64,000 bases of DNA from Hydractinia symbiolongicarpus (GCF_029227915.1 NC_079887.1:19279650-19343649), one strand, 5' to 3'. Positions 22,123-31,454 are shown, counted from the stretch's first letter. Notes: a model not told the origin generated them from the letters alone. Numbers and translations: made by a program.

Positions 22123-22332
22123 TTATTTTGAAGAACCCTGCGGGTTTTTTATTGTTGTTGTTTGAAACTCGGAGGGTTTTTTGAGTTTGGGGATCCTTGG
22201 AAGCTTGGATTCTATCGGTCCGGAAGTCCACCGATATGGGATATTTTTCACCTCCATTGGTTCAATCCAACTCCCCCTGTGACCGCAGTCGCCAACGCAA
22301 AAGAATCGCTCGCAATCATTTTCCCAAGGCAT
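22123..22332 (-). CDS. Small 69-residue protein with a cysteine motif, unknown
   Basis: The frame from ATG at 22332 is open and begins PWENDCERFFCVGDCGHRGS, followed by WIEPMEVKNIPYRWTSGPIE and a lysine/proline-rich tail. The CxxxC-H arrangement could bind a metal. It lies between the polymerase 3' end and the small helical gene and keeps the compact gene spacing of the element. No family recognised. Confidence 0.45.
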   Translation of the reverse strand: MPWENDCERFFCVGDCGHRGSWIEPMEVKNIPYRWTSGPIESKLPRIPKLKKPSEFQTTTIKNPQGSSK

Positions 22333-22736
22333 TCTTTTTTTATTTAATCAACCTTGATGGTTAATAGTATGGGTCAAACACGCTTCCAATTTATTCCTTA
22401 TTAGGCACCAGGCGGTAATGGCCTCTTGCAAGCGTCGTAATTTGATCTGGTTGTACAACCACTTATCGTCTGCCCTGTTTAGTGCCAACTTCAATACTTC
22501 TTGGGTATATACCTTATGGCCCTTCTTTTGGATCAAGATCTGGCTTTTGTATATGTCAACGCCCTCTTCCAGACATCGTTGATAGTCATCGAAGGTTATC
22601 GACTTCTTGGTGACACACCTGTTCACGCCCTTCGCTTTTCGATCACCGCCTTCCTTGGTAAGGCTCTTGTACGCATATAGCTTAGCCCTGAGGGTGATGA
22701 ATTCAGTCATTATTTTACCACTTAATTCGTCCTTCA

Positions 22737-25271
22737 TTAAGCCACCACTATATGGTATACGAACGAGTTCGTGTCCATATAGCAGATCCGCAGCTTGCTA
22801 CCGTATTTGCGCTGCATATAGCCGTAGTGGAACTCGTACATGACTAACTTTGACATATCCAGGATGGCCTGTCCTATATACACCGGCTTTTTCATCTTCA
22901 CCTCGGTCTTTCCCATCTCTACACCTAGTAAATTTTTACTGAACCTGCTACCACCCTTGAAATTAGGCTTCATTACGATCTTCATGGTCTTGCCGAATAC
23001 CGAGAGGTTCATCAGCTTATAGAAGTCCTTTTCGAACTCGTTCCTCGCGTTTGTTCTCAACCCTGTGTTGTGATCGATATACCCCTTCAACCACGCCTTC
23101 TTGTTGAACCTAATGACCCTATGCACCTTCTTGAGTTCAAGCCCATGCTTTACAGCCTCGTGAAGTGCCCTGATGTGTACCAAATATTTACGCTTATCCC
23201 CCAAATTAGGTATGAATTTTTCGACCTTATGGACTATCTTGCGTTCAGGTAGGAACGGCAGCTCGTTATGTTTGTCATGCAATCTCTCTGGATAGTCAAT
23301 ATCAACCTCTAGGATATACCCATACCTATTGTCCTCGATGAGCTTCCTGATCCGCTTTTCAGTGAATGCCTCGACGTTCGATACCCATTTGAAACCATCT
23401 GTTGGTAGGTCTTGACGCATGGCCCAGCCGTATAGGTTGTTCGCATCCAGATATTGCAGGTAGGAGGATTCAACCCCTGGATCGTACTGATCCCCCATGT
23501 ACTTATTGTTAGCCTTGGCATATCGGTGTACGGCCTGGGTTATACCTCCTTTTATACCCTTCTCGAACATTAGGAGCATGTCGGGATTGGTGAGAAGCTC
23601 TAACCTTATACCTGTAAATTTCAGGGTTGCCTTCCATGCCAGGCCGGGTGCGGAGTAAAAATGGGCAGGATCAAGGCTGTAGTTGTCCAAGCAGACGCCC
23701 CGAAATGTCTCGAAGACGTCGGCCAATAGCAGGAAGTCTATGGTCAGGTAGATGTCATGGTAGTCCACCATGGTGACGTTATCACCCTTTGGGGTAATGA
23801 CATCCCATACCTTTTTTGCATAGGTATAATCCCTGTCGCTGATATCCTTCATATTAAGCTTGCTATAGAATGCCTTCTTGGGAGGTAGTTCTAGCTCCTC
23901 GAATCGCCGCCATCTATCCATGTACTCGTAGGGGTACACGCCCTTTCTCAGCATCAGCCTGAAGACGTCATCTTTGTCGATAAATTTGGCCATGGATGGT
24001 ACGTTTGCCTTTACCTGGTCCCTATGAAGCTGCTTTGTGGTACCCGTCGATTCACAAGTTTTACACCAAAACTTTGCCATGTATTCAGCGCCTATACTCT
24101 GGAATTCAAGACAGGTATCTGCACACTGTTGACATTTCATACCTGCGGCGTTTGTTCCAATGAGGTTGCTTGCCAACTTATCCAGGCTTGAGGCCATGAA
24201 CCTGCAGCTATCGATGAACCTAATCTCTATGGTCTTATACTTTTCCCCATCACCATATCCCATGCCTACAAGGGGTACCTTGATTTTGACATTGATGCTG
24301 ATGTACTTCTCTGTATTCTCTGCGATGCAGCCAATGCCCTGGGTGTCATACTTCTCACCCAATTTCCGTATGAAGAGATGTGCATCATACCCCGACAAGT
24401 TATGGAATATCACAGGGATGTGGCTGGGTATCTTGTATTTGAGATTACAGCTATTATGCGTTGCACCCCTATATAACCCGGTATAGTGACAATGGTCCCT
24501 GACTTTACGGTTATTCTTGCCGTCATCGAAGGGTTTCAAACATATATGGCATTGCGATGCCTCATTGTGCTCCCTTTTTAGGATCTCTGTTAGAAGCTTC
24601 ATGTCCTGCTGTGGGTATGTATTATATAGACGTTTCACCTCATCCTCCAGATGGTTGACAAAGAGGGTTACACAGTCCTCGCCCCTGTATACTGTTAGGG
24701 GATCTGGTACATTCCTATAGGCAAAGGTACTATACGTGCACCAGCCGGACGGTGCGTGCTTGCTCAGCTTTTTAGTCTTGGTATCCCCGTGTTGATTTTG
24801 TGGGGGTTGTTCAGGTATGGGAGACGATGTAACATGTTTTGGGGGTATAGATGGCATGGCCTGTATAGTATGATCAGGAGTATGTATATGCTTTGTGGGT
24901 CTTGTGTTGGCTGCCCTGCCATAGAGTCCCATAACCGTGCGTTTGAATGCTGCATAGGTCCGCTTGACCCCCTCCTTTATAGGTTTGAGGACAGCATCAA
25001 CTATCCAGTTATAAAATCCCTTAATTCCATACATTACAATCGGGCGATTTTTCGACAGCTCCTGTTTCTCAAAAATATCCATGGCCTCCGGCCTTGGTAG
25101 TATGGTTGCCGGCCTTACAGGTTTTCGTTTTCCAGCCCTTCTGGGTGGCCTCTGTGGTATGTCTTCCACAGGTATCAATAGGCTCTCGAAATCTGCATAG
25201 ATAGCAAAGGGTACCTTGAATTGTTGCTGCCCGTCCCTATAATATAACCATTTTTCAGCCTCTGTTGGCAT
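22737..25271 (-). CDS. Polymerase B core ORF: exonuclease and palm domains
   Basis: This open frame of 844 codons is the longest in the window. Exo I is D27/E29 in YADFESLL. A C-C...H-C-H...C zinc-type insert is near residues 241-276 (CHICLKPF, DHCHYTG). Exo II is around D296 in HNLSGYDAHLF. Palm motif A is DANNLYGW from D609, motif B is KLMNLSVFGKT near 752-762, and motif C is YMDTNS with D833 and N835. The second acidic residue of motif C, which binds catalytic metal in the family, is therefore Asn. Residues 39-172 are an insertion between Exo I and the rest of the exonuclease (see 24756-25157). It stops in TAATG, overlapping the next frame by the stop/start. Confidence 0.85.
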   Translation of the reverse strand: MPTEAEKWLYYRDGQQQFKVPFAIYADFESLLIPVEDIPQRPPRRAGKRKPVRPATILPRPEAMDIFEKQELSKNRPIVMYGIKGFYNWIVDAVLKPIKEGVKRTYAAFKRTVMGLYGRAANTRPTKHIHTPDHTIQAMPSIPPKHVTSSPIPEQPPQNQHGDTKTKKLSKHAPSGWCTYSTFAYRNVPDPLTVYRGEDCVTLFVNHLEDEVKRLYNTYPQQDMKLLTEILKREHNEASQCHICLKPFDDGKNNRKVRDHCHYTGLYRGATHNSCNLKYKIPSHIPVIFHNLSGYDAHLFIRKLGEKYDTQGIGCIAENTEKYISINVKIKVPLVGMGYGDGEKYKTIEIRFIDSCRFMASSLDKLASNLIGTNAAGMKCQQCADTCLEFQSIGAEYMAKFWCKTCESTGTTKQLHRDQVKANVPSMAKFIDKDDVFRLMLRKGVYPYEYMDRWRRFEELELPPKKAFYSKLNMKDISDRDYTYAKKVWDVITPKGDNVTMVDYHDIYLTIDFLLLADVFETFRGVCLDNYSLDPAHFYSAPGLAWKATLKFTGIRLELLTNPDMLLMFEKGIKGGITQAVHRYAKANNKYMGDQYDPGVESSYLQYLDANNLYGWAMRQDLPTDGFKWVSNVEAFTEKRIRKLIEDNRYGYILEVDIDYPERLHDKHNELPFLPERKIVHKVEKFIPNLGDKRKYLVHIRALHEAVKHGLELKKVHRVIRFNKKAWLKGYIDHNTGLRTNARNEFEKDFYKLMNLSVFGKTMKIVMKPNFKGGSRFSKNLLGVEMGKTEVKMKKPVYIGQAILDMSKLVMYEFHYGYMQRKYGSKLRICYMDTNSFVYHIVVA
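24756..25157 (-). repeat. Duplicated segment inserted in the polymerase exonuclease domain
   Basis: Residues 39-126 of the polymerase ORF (24894-25157) repeat a domain found in the N-terminal region of the same gene (about 26275-26540), starting PQRPPRRAGKRKPVRPATIL and ending near AANTRPT. The nucleotide similarity is plain, with long shared runs. The next 46 residues (24756-24893) are Pro/His/Thr-rich (IPPKHVTSSPIPEQPPQNQH, then GDTK) and resemble the linker of the gene at 28948-30169 (PPKHATPPIHTPKQPLQGKQ, then HEDTK). The reading frame stays open across both segments. Confidence 0.75.
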
Positions 25272-26637
25272 TTCTTGACTGCCCCATGGTCGATTCAGTA
25301 CCTATAATGCTTGTCCTTCGATTCGGCTGTTGGAAAAGCCTGTAGGCAGTTTAGGCAGAAGTGTATTGCGTTCCTATTCTTTGAGATCTCCTTGCCCAGG
25401 AGCCTCGAGAGACTTTTGACGGCTAATTAATGTCTCTTTTAATCATTGGTGATAAGCAGCAGGGTCACCACCATGGTACGCCCGTTGTGCACCGATCGGC
25501 GTAGGATGTTGATACTCTTTCTATCTATATAGAGAACGTTTACCGCAATGTCGGGGTTATTCACCTCAAATTTGTAGATTGATTTGATAGCGGTTGGGTA
25601 CTCTATAACATCCTAATTATAAAGACCTACGTAGGGTCTCATCTAAGATTTTCTATTTGGATTCTTCCCTATATTCTCATGATGCAGTGATGCTATAATG
25701 GCCCATTTGAAACACTCCTTATCCTCATTCACCGGGTTAATGACGGCTTTTTTGGATGCTACCCATTTGGGTAGTTCAAGGTATGATGAGCCTCTTGTTA
25801 GTCTCAATTTGTGAAAGTTTATGTCAAGGTATAGTATTTGGGAGATGGTGAAACCACTTTGTGGTAACGAAGGATTTTCCACATGTGTTTCACCTGGGCA
25901 AACATCCCATCCAGCATGTCATCTACATTGTTACTCGGAATACCGGGGCCATATTGCTGTGGAATACCTTCTTTACCTCATTGCACTCCCCATCATTGGC
26001 CTCCTCCGGGTTGATCTTCTTCTTTTTCCACATGATCCATAGCGACAGCAGTATCTTCGCTGACCCCATATCTTCTACCTGCCCCTGAACCAAGGTTCGC
26101 ACATTGGATCGCACCATCCCGATATACCCATCAACGTCAGAACCCCCTATACCGGGAATTTGGAAACTCCTGAAGGTCCTGTGAAGAGCATGCTTATGCT
26201 CCTGGGGTGTGAAGTCGCGTCCCGGCTCGAGATAGTCTTCCTCGGCCTCTTTTTCTACCTCATCATGGAGCGTGGGTCTTGTGTTGGTTGCCCTGTCATA
26301 TAGCTCCATCACCCTGCGTTTGAAGGCTGCATAGGTACTCTTGACCTCCTCCTTTAAAGGATTTGGGACAGCATCAACAAGCCAGTTGTACCATTCCCGC
26401 ATCTTGATGCCAACAATCGATCGATTTTTGGACATTTCCTGTTTCCCGAAAATATCCATGGCCTCCGGCGTTGGTAGTATGGTTGCCGGCCTTACAGGTT
26501 TTCGTTGTCTGACCCTTCTGGGTGGCCTCTGTGGTACGTCCAATAGGGAAACCAATTCAGCTTTACGTAGTCTATAATACCCTGTTAATCCACGACCTTT
26601 TGCAATACACGTAATTGTTTGACAGTTTTTGATTCCA

Positions 26638-26725
26638 TTCTCTTTATTATATAGAATTTTTTGTTTTTTAAAAGATTTCATTTTGCTCGACTAACACAGT
26701 TATTTCCCTTGGGGAATTTGATGTA
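26638..26725. other. Residual right terminus of element A
   Basis: Beyond the polymerase start the sequence TCTTTATTA... and ...ACACAGTTAT aligns with the equivalent flank of element B at 33108-33170, after which about 70 bp of the B terminus is missing here. The remainder runs directly into the left inverted repeat of element B. The right terminal repeat of A therefore appears internally deleted. Confidence 0.5.
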
Positions 26726-26834
26726 AAGGTAAAGTCCCTATCATACAACAATGAGTAAAAATAGTTCTAGCGCACATTGTTGTAAATTCCCCCTACATTC
26801 CGCTAATTATAATCAAAAATCAACGCATGCGCAG
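26726..26834 (+). repeat. Left terminal inverted repeat of element B
   Basis: The segment matches the reverse complement of 33194-33370 with gaps. The match includes GTAAAGTCCCTATCAT, the 23-bp block ending CTAGCGCAC and the 20-bp block ending GCATGCGCAG. It lacks about 80 bp present in the right copy, namely the 41-bp tandem repeats, and has a different spacer between the conserved blocks. Confidence 0.8.
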
Positions 26835-26880
26835 TAAAGATGTGAACTGTTCTAAGATAAAATCAAAATACTATTAATAA

Positions 26881-27249
26881 ATGTGCATTAACTGTCAATC
26901 AAAATTCGATATATTTGGAACTGCAGTAGTCATGACCTTCCTAGCTGGCATTGGTCTCTCCCTCCCACTTATGGCCTTAGCATTAGTACAAGAATCAGAG
27001 AAGGAGAAGGAAAATGAGCAAAGGATTAAGGACCTGGAGGATGATGTTTATAATTGTAAACAAATGGAACAATGTAAGGACTGAGAACGTATGTTGGATG
27101 AGTATGATAGATGTCCCTGCAGATGTAGGTTTGTGGTAAAGGGTAAAATGCTGTGTTGGTACTGCTACCAGGAATATATCACGTATAATGGGGGTAGTTG
27201 TGTATGTACAACGAGAAGCAATCCTCTGAAGTTGTTTGAAATTCAATAA
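26881..27249 (+). pseudogene. Transmembrane, coiled-coil and Cys-rich small protein, one in-frame stop
   Basis: The ATG at 26881 has the context TAATAAATG. A hydrophobic helix follows (IFGTAVVMTFLAGIGLSLPL), then a coiled coil (ESEKEKENEQRIKDLEDDV). An in-frame TGA is at 27082-27084, after which the same frame continues with a cysteine-rich domain (CPCRCRFVVKGKMLCWYCY, GGSCVC) to TAA at 27247-27249. It is the first gene inside the left terminus. A zinc-binding membrane protein is likely; the family is not recognised. Confidence 0.5.
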
Positions 27250-27834
27250 AGGAGGACGCTAGAATGTGAAGAAGAAATTGTCAACCCTAAAATTTTCTAC
27301 TCATTTGCTGCTACTTTTACTGACATCAATGATATCAACGTGGACTATCTAACAGTGTCAGATCCCATTCTTGCCAATGGAGGTAAGGATAATCGGTACA
27401 TTATAGGCTACCATACGTGAGACCTCGTGGTTGCCCTCAGGGTAAAGACGCCTAAAATCTGTTCCCCACATGGAGTGACCCGGTACAATACCAGTGCTGT
27501 ACCAACAATGAGTCTCGATTTCGAAGAGTACCCTGATTGGATCGAAAATTATAGGCAAATTTGGTCAAAGATCGAAGAATTGATTTCTAAGAAATTGACG
27601 ACGGAGCATGTGAAAAAGGACCGTTACATCAATGCCAAGTTTAAATACTACAAGGACGCGATCACGACTAAATTCCACGGTATGCCAGTACCCTATGATG
27701 AGCCATGCCAAGTCAGTGCCATCCTGGCTATTTCATCCGTGTATGTGCAAGGTAAAAACTACTACCCTCAGGTACATGTTGTGGAATGTCGATATAAGGA
27801 CTTCAAAAAAGAATGTTTGCTGATTGAAGATTAA
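27250..27834 (+). pseudogene. Virus-type DNA-binding-like protein (possible DUF2738-like), one in-frame stop
   Basis: One frame runs from directly after the previous stop to 27834, broken by TGA at 27418-27420. The N-terminal part contains VNPKIFYSFAATFTDINDI; after the stop come VALRVKTPKICSPHGVTRYN, then a helix (WIENYRQIWSKIEELI) and a C-terminal part with VPYDEPCQVSAILAISSVYV. The KTPK...G(V/I) core followed by an amphipathic helix resembles the DUF2738 family of large DNA viruses, thought to bind single-stranded DNA; this is a weak, motif-based link. No clear start codon; an ATG at 27264 is out of frame. Confidence 0.45.
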
Positions 27835-27945
27835 AAAACATACATTTTATAGGCCCTACAAGAACTATAAAATATATAAAATTAAGGTTTGTAAACAGGT
27901 GGATACTCTAGGTAGCGCTTGCATTCTGTACAGATTGAAGTTTTT

Positions 27946-28257
27946 TTAAAACATCGTTTCTACCTTCCTCCCGATTAAAAAACAGAGGGGGGCTCCGAGA
28001 CCCGAGGCCAACGCCCCGATTCCAACGCCCGAAGTGATAATGCTGACACTTTGCAGTCCATGATCACAATACCTCACCCAGGTCCCATGCATTTTAAACT
28101 TCTTGGCAAGTCTGTCCCGTTCCTTAATTTCACTCCGTAGATACTGTTCAATCTCTCCAATCTTATCAAGTCTATATTTTTGGCTTTGCTCCGGCATGTC
28201 GGCGCTTTGCGCAGGTGCACTTGGTAAATTCGGATATAGCTTGGTTACATCATTCAT
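27946..28257 (-). CDS. Small membrane protein with glycine-rich helix
   Basis: The start ATG at 28257 directly follows the stop of the upstream gene (GAATAAATG, where TAA is that stop). The frame of 103 codons has a proline-rich N-terminus, a coiled coil (YRLDKIGEIEQYLRSEIKER) and one or two hydrophobic glycine-rich helices (SIITSGVGIGALASGLGAPL). It appears to be an integral membrane protein; the C-terminus may be truncated. Its tight coupling to the jelly-roll-like gene suggests a virion component. Confidence 0.5.
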   Translation of the reverse strand: MNDVTKLYPNLPSAPAQSADMPEQSQKYRLDKIGEIEQYLRSEIKERDRLAKKFKMHGTWVRYCDHGLQSVSIITSGVGIGALASGLGAPLCFLIGRKVETMF

Positions 28258-28929
28258 TTATTCTATCAGTAAGCACATCGTAATTCCGGTGAAGGATACA
28301 TTTTTCTCATGGTGATATTCGTTTGTTAACATGAATTCGAGGCGGTCCGTTGAGCCCTTCGAAGGCATGTAAATTGGGGTATCAAAACTCCAGGTCAGCA
28401 TATCCTCCCAAGCATTTAGCTCCTTGGTGGGAAGCTATGCCAGAATTTTTTACTTCTTTCCATCCAGCAGGCAGTCGTCTTCATCCAACTGAGGGCAAAC
28501 GAGTCGTAGCCGAATGTAAACGTCAGTCCTGTAGTATGCATTATTATCACCCTTCGTATAGTACTTTTTCACAGGATCGTAGGGTAGACCCAGGAGCTCT
28601 TGCAGTTGTCGATGAATTACAACCGTATAGCCATCGCTGACACGGAGCCTAAACAGTCCATTTTTCAGAACAAACAGCTTGATTTTATCGTCTGCCTGAC
28701 TGTTGACGATAGTCGCCAGATCCTCGATTTTGTAGAGACCGTTCATAATTTCGATCCGAGTAACCCTCTGATCAGGCCCTACCTTACGGATTGTAAAGTC
28801 GTTGTTGCTATAAATGTTCAGCCATGTAGGTCGAATACTGATGGATTTCAAGGCAATCCTCGTGTCCTGTCCTAAGTAGTCCTCAAATATCGTAGGTTTT
28901 TCAATGTCGGTGATGTAGAGTGGCTTCAT
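28258..28929 (-). pseudogene. Beta-rich capsid-type protein (candidate minor capsid/penton), one frameshift
   Basis: The start is ATG 28929, inside a palindrome shared with the divergent gene at 28948. The first frame to 28450 encodes alternating strands typical of a jelly-roll or receptor-type virion protein, such as RIALKSISIRPTWLNIYSNN and GYTVVIHRQLQELLGLPYDP. A frameshift near 28440 moves the C-terminus to another frame that reads WSFDTPIYMPSKGSTDRLEF then NVSFTGITMCLLIE, ending TAA at 28260-28258. The closing strand-rich segment supports a single jelly-roll domain. Assignment to the minor capsid (penton-like) slot is inferred from fold appearance and position upstream of the major capsid gene. 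Confidence 0.5.
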
Positions 28930-28952
28930 CCTTTCTTCTAAGAAAGGATGAA
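28925..28952. promoter_or_regulatory. Palindrome holding two divergent start codons
   Basis: TTCATCCTTTCTT (28925-28937) and AAGAAAGGATGAA (28940-28952) are exact reverse complements separated by two bases. The minus-strand gene starts with ATG at 28929-28927 and the plus-strand gene with ATG at 28948-28950. Both lie within the arms and are equidistant from the centre, so both genes have the identical leader AAGAAAGG before ATGAA. This leaves only 18 bp between the two start codons. Confidence 0.85.
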
Positions 28953-30169
28953 CATGTATTCGTACAACCCCAAGGCAAAGTTCAAATCCAATAGGGGAGA
29001 ATGGCCCCTTGGTATTACAAACCTTGAGCATCAGAACCTGTACGTGTCTACAGAATCACATATTTCCGTGGTATTCCCTGAATTTAGCAAATATGCCATA
29101 AAAATCCCCACAAATTTGCTGAAGGACCCTGTCAGAGTGGCTTGGAGAGGACAGGCCTTGGACTATTGGAATATCCAGGTTAACTTCGCCACTTATTGTG
29201 CAACAACATTAGGCATATCAGCCAAGCATATGACGGGTTCCGTACCCCTTGTCAACTCGATCTTCAAATTTCACGTGTACTATCTCATGCGCCGCATCCT
29301 TACCAGGATGAGGGTACCCATGCCTTATGACGATGGGTTTGCCCAACCCCTACTCAACCCCTGGATACGCACAACTCTGTAGCGAATACGGTGCAGATCC
29401 CAATAGTCTGTACAAATGCAAAGCTGTCATGTCGTCACTCACCAACGGTTCATGGTGGCCACAGGTTGATGGTGATTGGGCTAAATTCATCATACCAACA
29501 AGTCAGGGTCTGACGTCGGAAGGTCTGACCAAGCTGAGTGAAAGTATTCGCGTCTACGTGGTCTTGTTGCTTGGGTCGCAAGCGGGGGTGAAGGCATCCC
29601 TACTCGGGTCTGGTGCGGACAACTATACGGCAAGGCAGATTTTGTTACAAAAACTTGAAGCCATGGTACAACGGGAAGAAAATGTAGGGCATGACATCAC
29701 ACAATTCTAAAAAGTGCTTCAATATGCTAGAACGCCAGTGAATTTTACCGTCATGCCCAGCGTCTACATGTTGCCTTCTGATATGAACATGCGTATAGGT
29801 AAAATTGCGGGGTATAACAACAACATCCTCATAGCACCTGCCAATGTAAGTGTTGGGGTCTAAGTTGATTTGAATAACAAGCCTATTGTGAAGCATACAG
29901 AGAGGGTCATCAAACCACCCCCTAGGCACACTACACCTCCCAAGCATACTACACCTCACAAGCATACTACGCCCACTATGCATAGTACACATCCCAAGCA
30001 TACTACGCCTACTAGGCAAATAACACCCCCTACACCACCTAAGCATGCTACGCCTCCTATACATACTCCTAAACAACCCCTACAGGGGAAACAACACGAG
30101 GATACCAAGGCCGCATTGATCACAACGGGGGTAGGTCTCATCATTGCCCACATATGGCTTAAAAAATAG
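28948..30169 (+). pseudogene. Capsid-associated protein with Pro/His/Thr-rich linker and C-terminal membrane helix
   Basis: The gene spans about 400 codons in two frames: 28948-29382, then 29327 onward after a frameshift near 29330, with further TAA stops at 29708-29710 and 29861-29863 in the second frame. Conserved-looking parts include VNFATYCATTLGISAKHMTG, FHVYYLMRRILTRM, SQGLTSEGLTKLSESIRVYV followed by VLLLGSQAG, and SVYMLPSDMNMRIGKI. A repetitive linker follows (PPRHTTPPKHTTPHKHTTPT and similar), and the C-terminus is a hydrophobic helix (AALITTGVGLIIAHIW). It is a structural-type protein by position, but I know no tested function. It is divergent from the jelly-roll-like gene across a palindrome and ends 6 bp from a convergent gene. 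Confidence 0.55.
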
Positions 30170-30175
30170 TTCATA

Positions 30176-30496
30176 TTAGGTCTTTTTCGTCTTTCCAACG
30201 TATACCACGACAAACCCAACGGCAGCAGCGACGGCCATATAGAGATGTTTAGCTGCATATTCGACAATGGTTGCCGCGACTCTGAGAAAGAATGAGACAA
30301 CCGTACCAATAATACCAGGTAGGGCAGCACCTGCTTTACCTGCTAGATATTTTAAAAATTTACCTAATCGTTCCAGCTGCTTCTCTACAAACCCTTTTCC
30401 CGCACCCGCCGCGGCACTTCCTCCTGCACCTGCTGCGGCACTTCCTCCTGTAACTGCGAGTACAATGGTGGAAATCAGTAGACCAACAGCCGACAC
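30176..30496 (-). CDS. Small hydrophobic membrane protein
   Basis: The open frame of 106 codons starts at a GTG at 30496 or further upstream; no ATG is clear. It has an N-terminal hydrophobic helix (AVGLLISTIVLAVTGG), an alanine/glycine-rich repeat (GGSAAAGAGGSAAAGAG), an amphipathic basic helix (EKQLERLGKFLKYLAGKAG) and two further hydrophobic helices (IIGTVVSFFLRVAATIVEYA, MAVAAAVGFVVVYV). Probably an integral membrane or membrane-active virion protein. It is convergent with the gene ending at 30169. Confidence 0.5.
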   Translation of the reverse strand: MSAVGLLISTIVLAVTGGSAAAGAGGSAAAGAGKGFVEKQLERLGKFLKYLAGKAGAALPGIIGTVVSFFLRVAATIVEYAAKHLYMAVAAAVGFVVVYVGKTKKT

Positions 30497-30529
30497 TCGC
30501 TTTAGTTAGACTCTGCTCCTTAAACAAGA

Positions 30530-31454
30530 TTTTAATTCTCTGGCGATTTTCATCAGAGTCTCCTTGATGACCTTCAGCTGGGGTATATGTCAGAGGATAG
30601 TAGGCCGTGTGGTTCCTGTGTGGCCTTTTCCTTTTTGCTCCAGGTCTTCAATCTCTCCCTTAACCTTTTCTGTTTCATCATTAAGGTTCTTTTCATCCCA
30701 CTGTCCTCCGTCTTTCCCTGCTTTCTTCTTCTCGAGTTTTTTTAACTTGGCTTTTGCCTTGTCAAGTTCACTGTCGTATAGGATCATCTTGCCTTTCAAG
30801 CTTTTTAAGTTACCCCTTAATGTCTGAATTTCGAGGTTAAGACCCCTTCTTTCACGTTCGGTGATGCCTTCATCAGGCCCACCAAAACATCTTCTATAAA
30901 ACTTTGCGTCTTGTCTATAACATTCTCGAGTAAGGGAAGCATCTCCATATCATCAGCCTTCTCCTCAACCTCCTCCTCTATATGCTTGTACCCCTGCAGG
31001 AGCCCTTGGACCCTTGCTTTACTACATTTGTTGGGTGTAATATAATTGTCAAACCTAGGGCTATCATACGCTCCTTATCTAAAAATTTCCGTATCTGGCC
31101 AACAGTTTTTAAGAGACCATTTTAATTTGTTATTACTATTTCCGGATAGGTTTCTTTCCCTATCACAAGCCTTTTACCGATAAGTTGATTTCCTTTTTCC
31201 AACCTAAACCTGTCGTAATGTATCGCATTAGGCATCCCCAGCTCCTCCTCCAGATGATCTTAGAGACTATCAACCTTCGATTTTAAAAGTTGGGCCTCGA
31301 ATGTCTTCTCACTCTGCTGTTCTCCATGCTGTTGTTCTTCTGACGTTGAAGGCCCTGGCGTTGATGGAAGTTTTTGTGTAGTATCCCCAGGTCTATCATC
31401 TGGACGGCCCTCCTCCTCCTCAATATCTGTTTCGTATACTGGGTTTGTCGGCAT
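30530..31454 (-). pseudogene. Coiled-coil protein, several stops and frameshifts
   Basis: The ATG at 31454 (AAATAAATG) opens an acidic, proline/serine-rich N-terminus (ETDIEEEEGRPDDRPGDTTQ) ending at TAA near 31262. The same frame continues past it with DHLEEELGMPNAIHYDRFRL to another TAA near 31125. Later segments in other frames are strongly coiled-coil: KHIEEEVEEKADDMEMLPLL near 30970 and YDSELDKAKAKLKKLEKKKA at 30590-30799. It is divergent from the capsid gene fragment at 31523. A long coiled coil beside the capsid gene suggests a scaffold or fibre-like role, but this is inference. Confidence 0.5.

Larger units (their letters stand above)
22348..26638 (-). pseudogene. Protein-primed DNA polymerase B gene with SAP-like N-terminal region, broken
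   Basis: The gene starts near ATG 26638 (AATAAAGAGAATG). The first part encodes a SAP/Rho_N-like helix pair (RGLTGYYRLRKAELVSLL), then a conserved region continuing to 25923, then GFTISQILYLDINFHKLRLT (25643-25882). A degenerate stretch follows to 25280. The 844-residue polymerase core spans 22737-25271. The final piece, 22348-22737, begins KDELSGKIMTEFITLRAKLY in a different frame. Between motif C and this tail the frame shifts and a stretch of coding sequence is missing. The enzyme would replicate the linear genome from a terminal protein. At least four breaks are present. The N-terminal half is paralleled by a second copy at 31738-33107. Confidence 0.85.
15037..26725. mobile_element. Maverick/Polinton element A, left end lost, decayed
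   Basis: This segment carries a Polinton gene set packed with little spacing: double-jelly-roll capsid protein, DDE integrase, A32-like packaging ATPase and protein-primed DNA polymerase B, plus accessory genes. The first genes (15037-18525) read on the plus strand and all later genes on the minus strand. The left terminus and the capsid N-terminus are missing because satellite DNA abuts the capsid gene. The right terminus is reduced to about 50-90 bp beyond the polymerase start, with only partial similarity to the right terminus of element B. Nearly every gene has one or more stop codons or frameshifts, so the copy is not functional. The boundary at 26725 is inferred from where the inverted repeat of element B begins. 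Confidence 0.9.

Noticed and set aside
24160-25100. Plus-strand reading frames overlapping the polymerase
   Set aside because: Shadows of the minus-strand PolB ORF, which has recognised motifs.
27082-27084. In-frame TGA next to a cysteine-rich domain as a selenocysteine codon
   Set aside because: No SECIS-like hairpin was recognised and neighbouring genes carry comparable single stops. A nonsense mutation is simpler.
15589-29863. Alternative genetic code with TAA read as an amino acid in the Polinton genes
   Set aside because: TGA and TAG stops and true frameshifts also occur in the same genes, and unbroken genes end normally at TAA. Ordinary decay explains the pattern.
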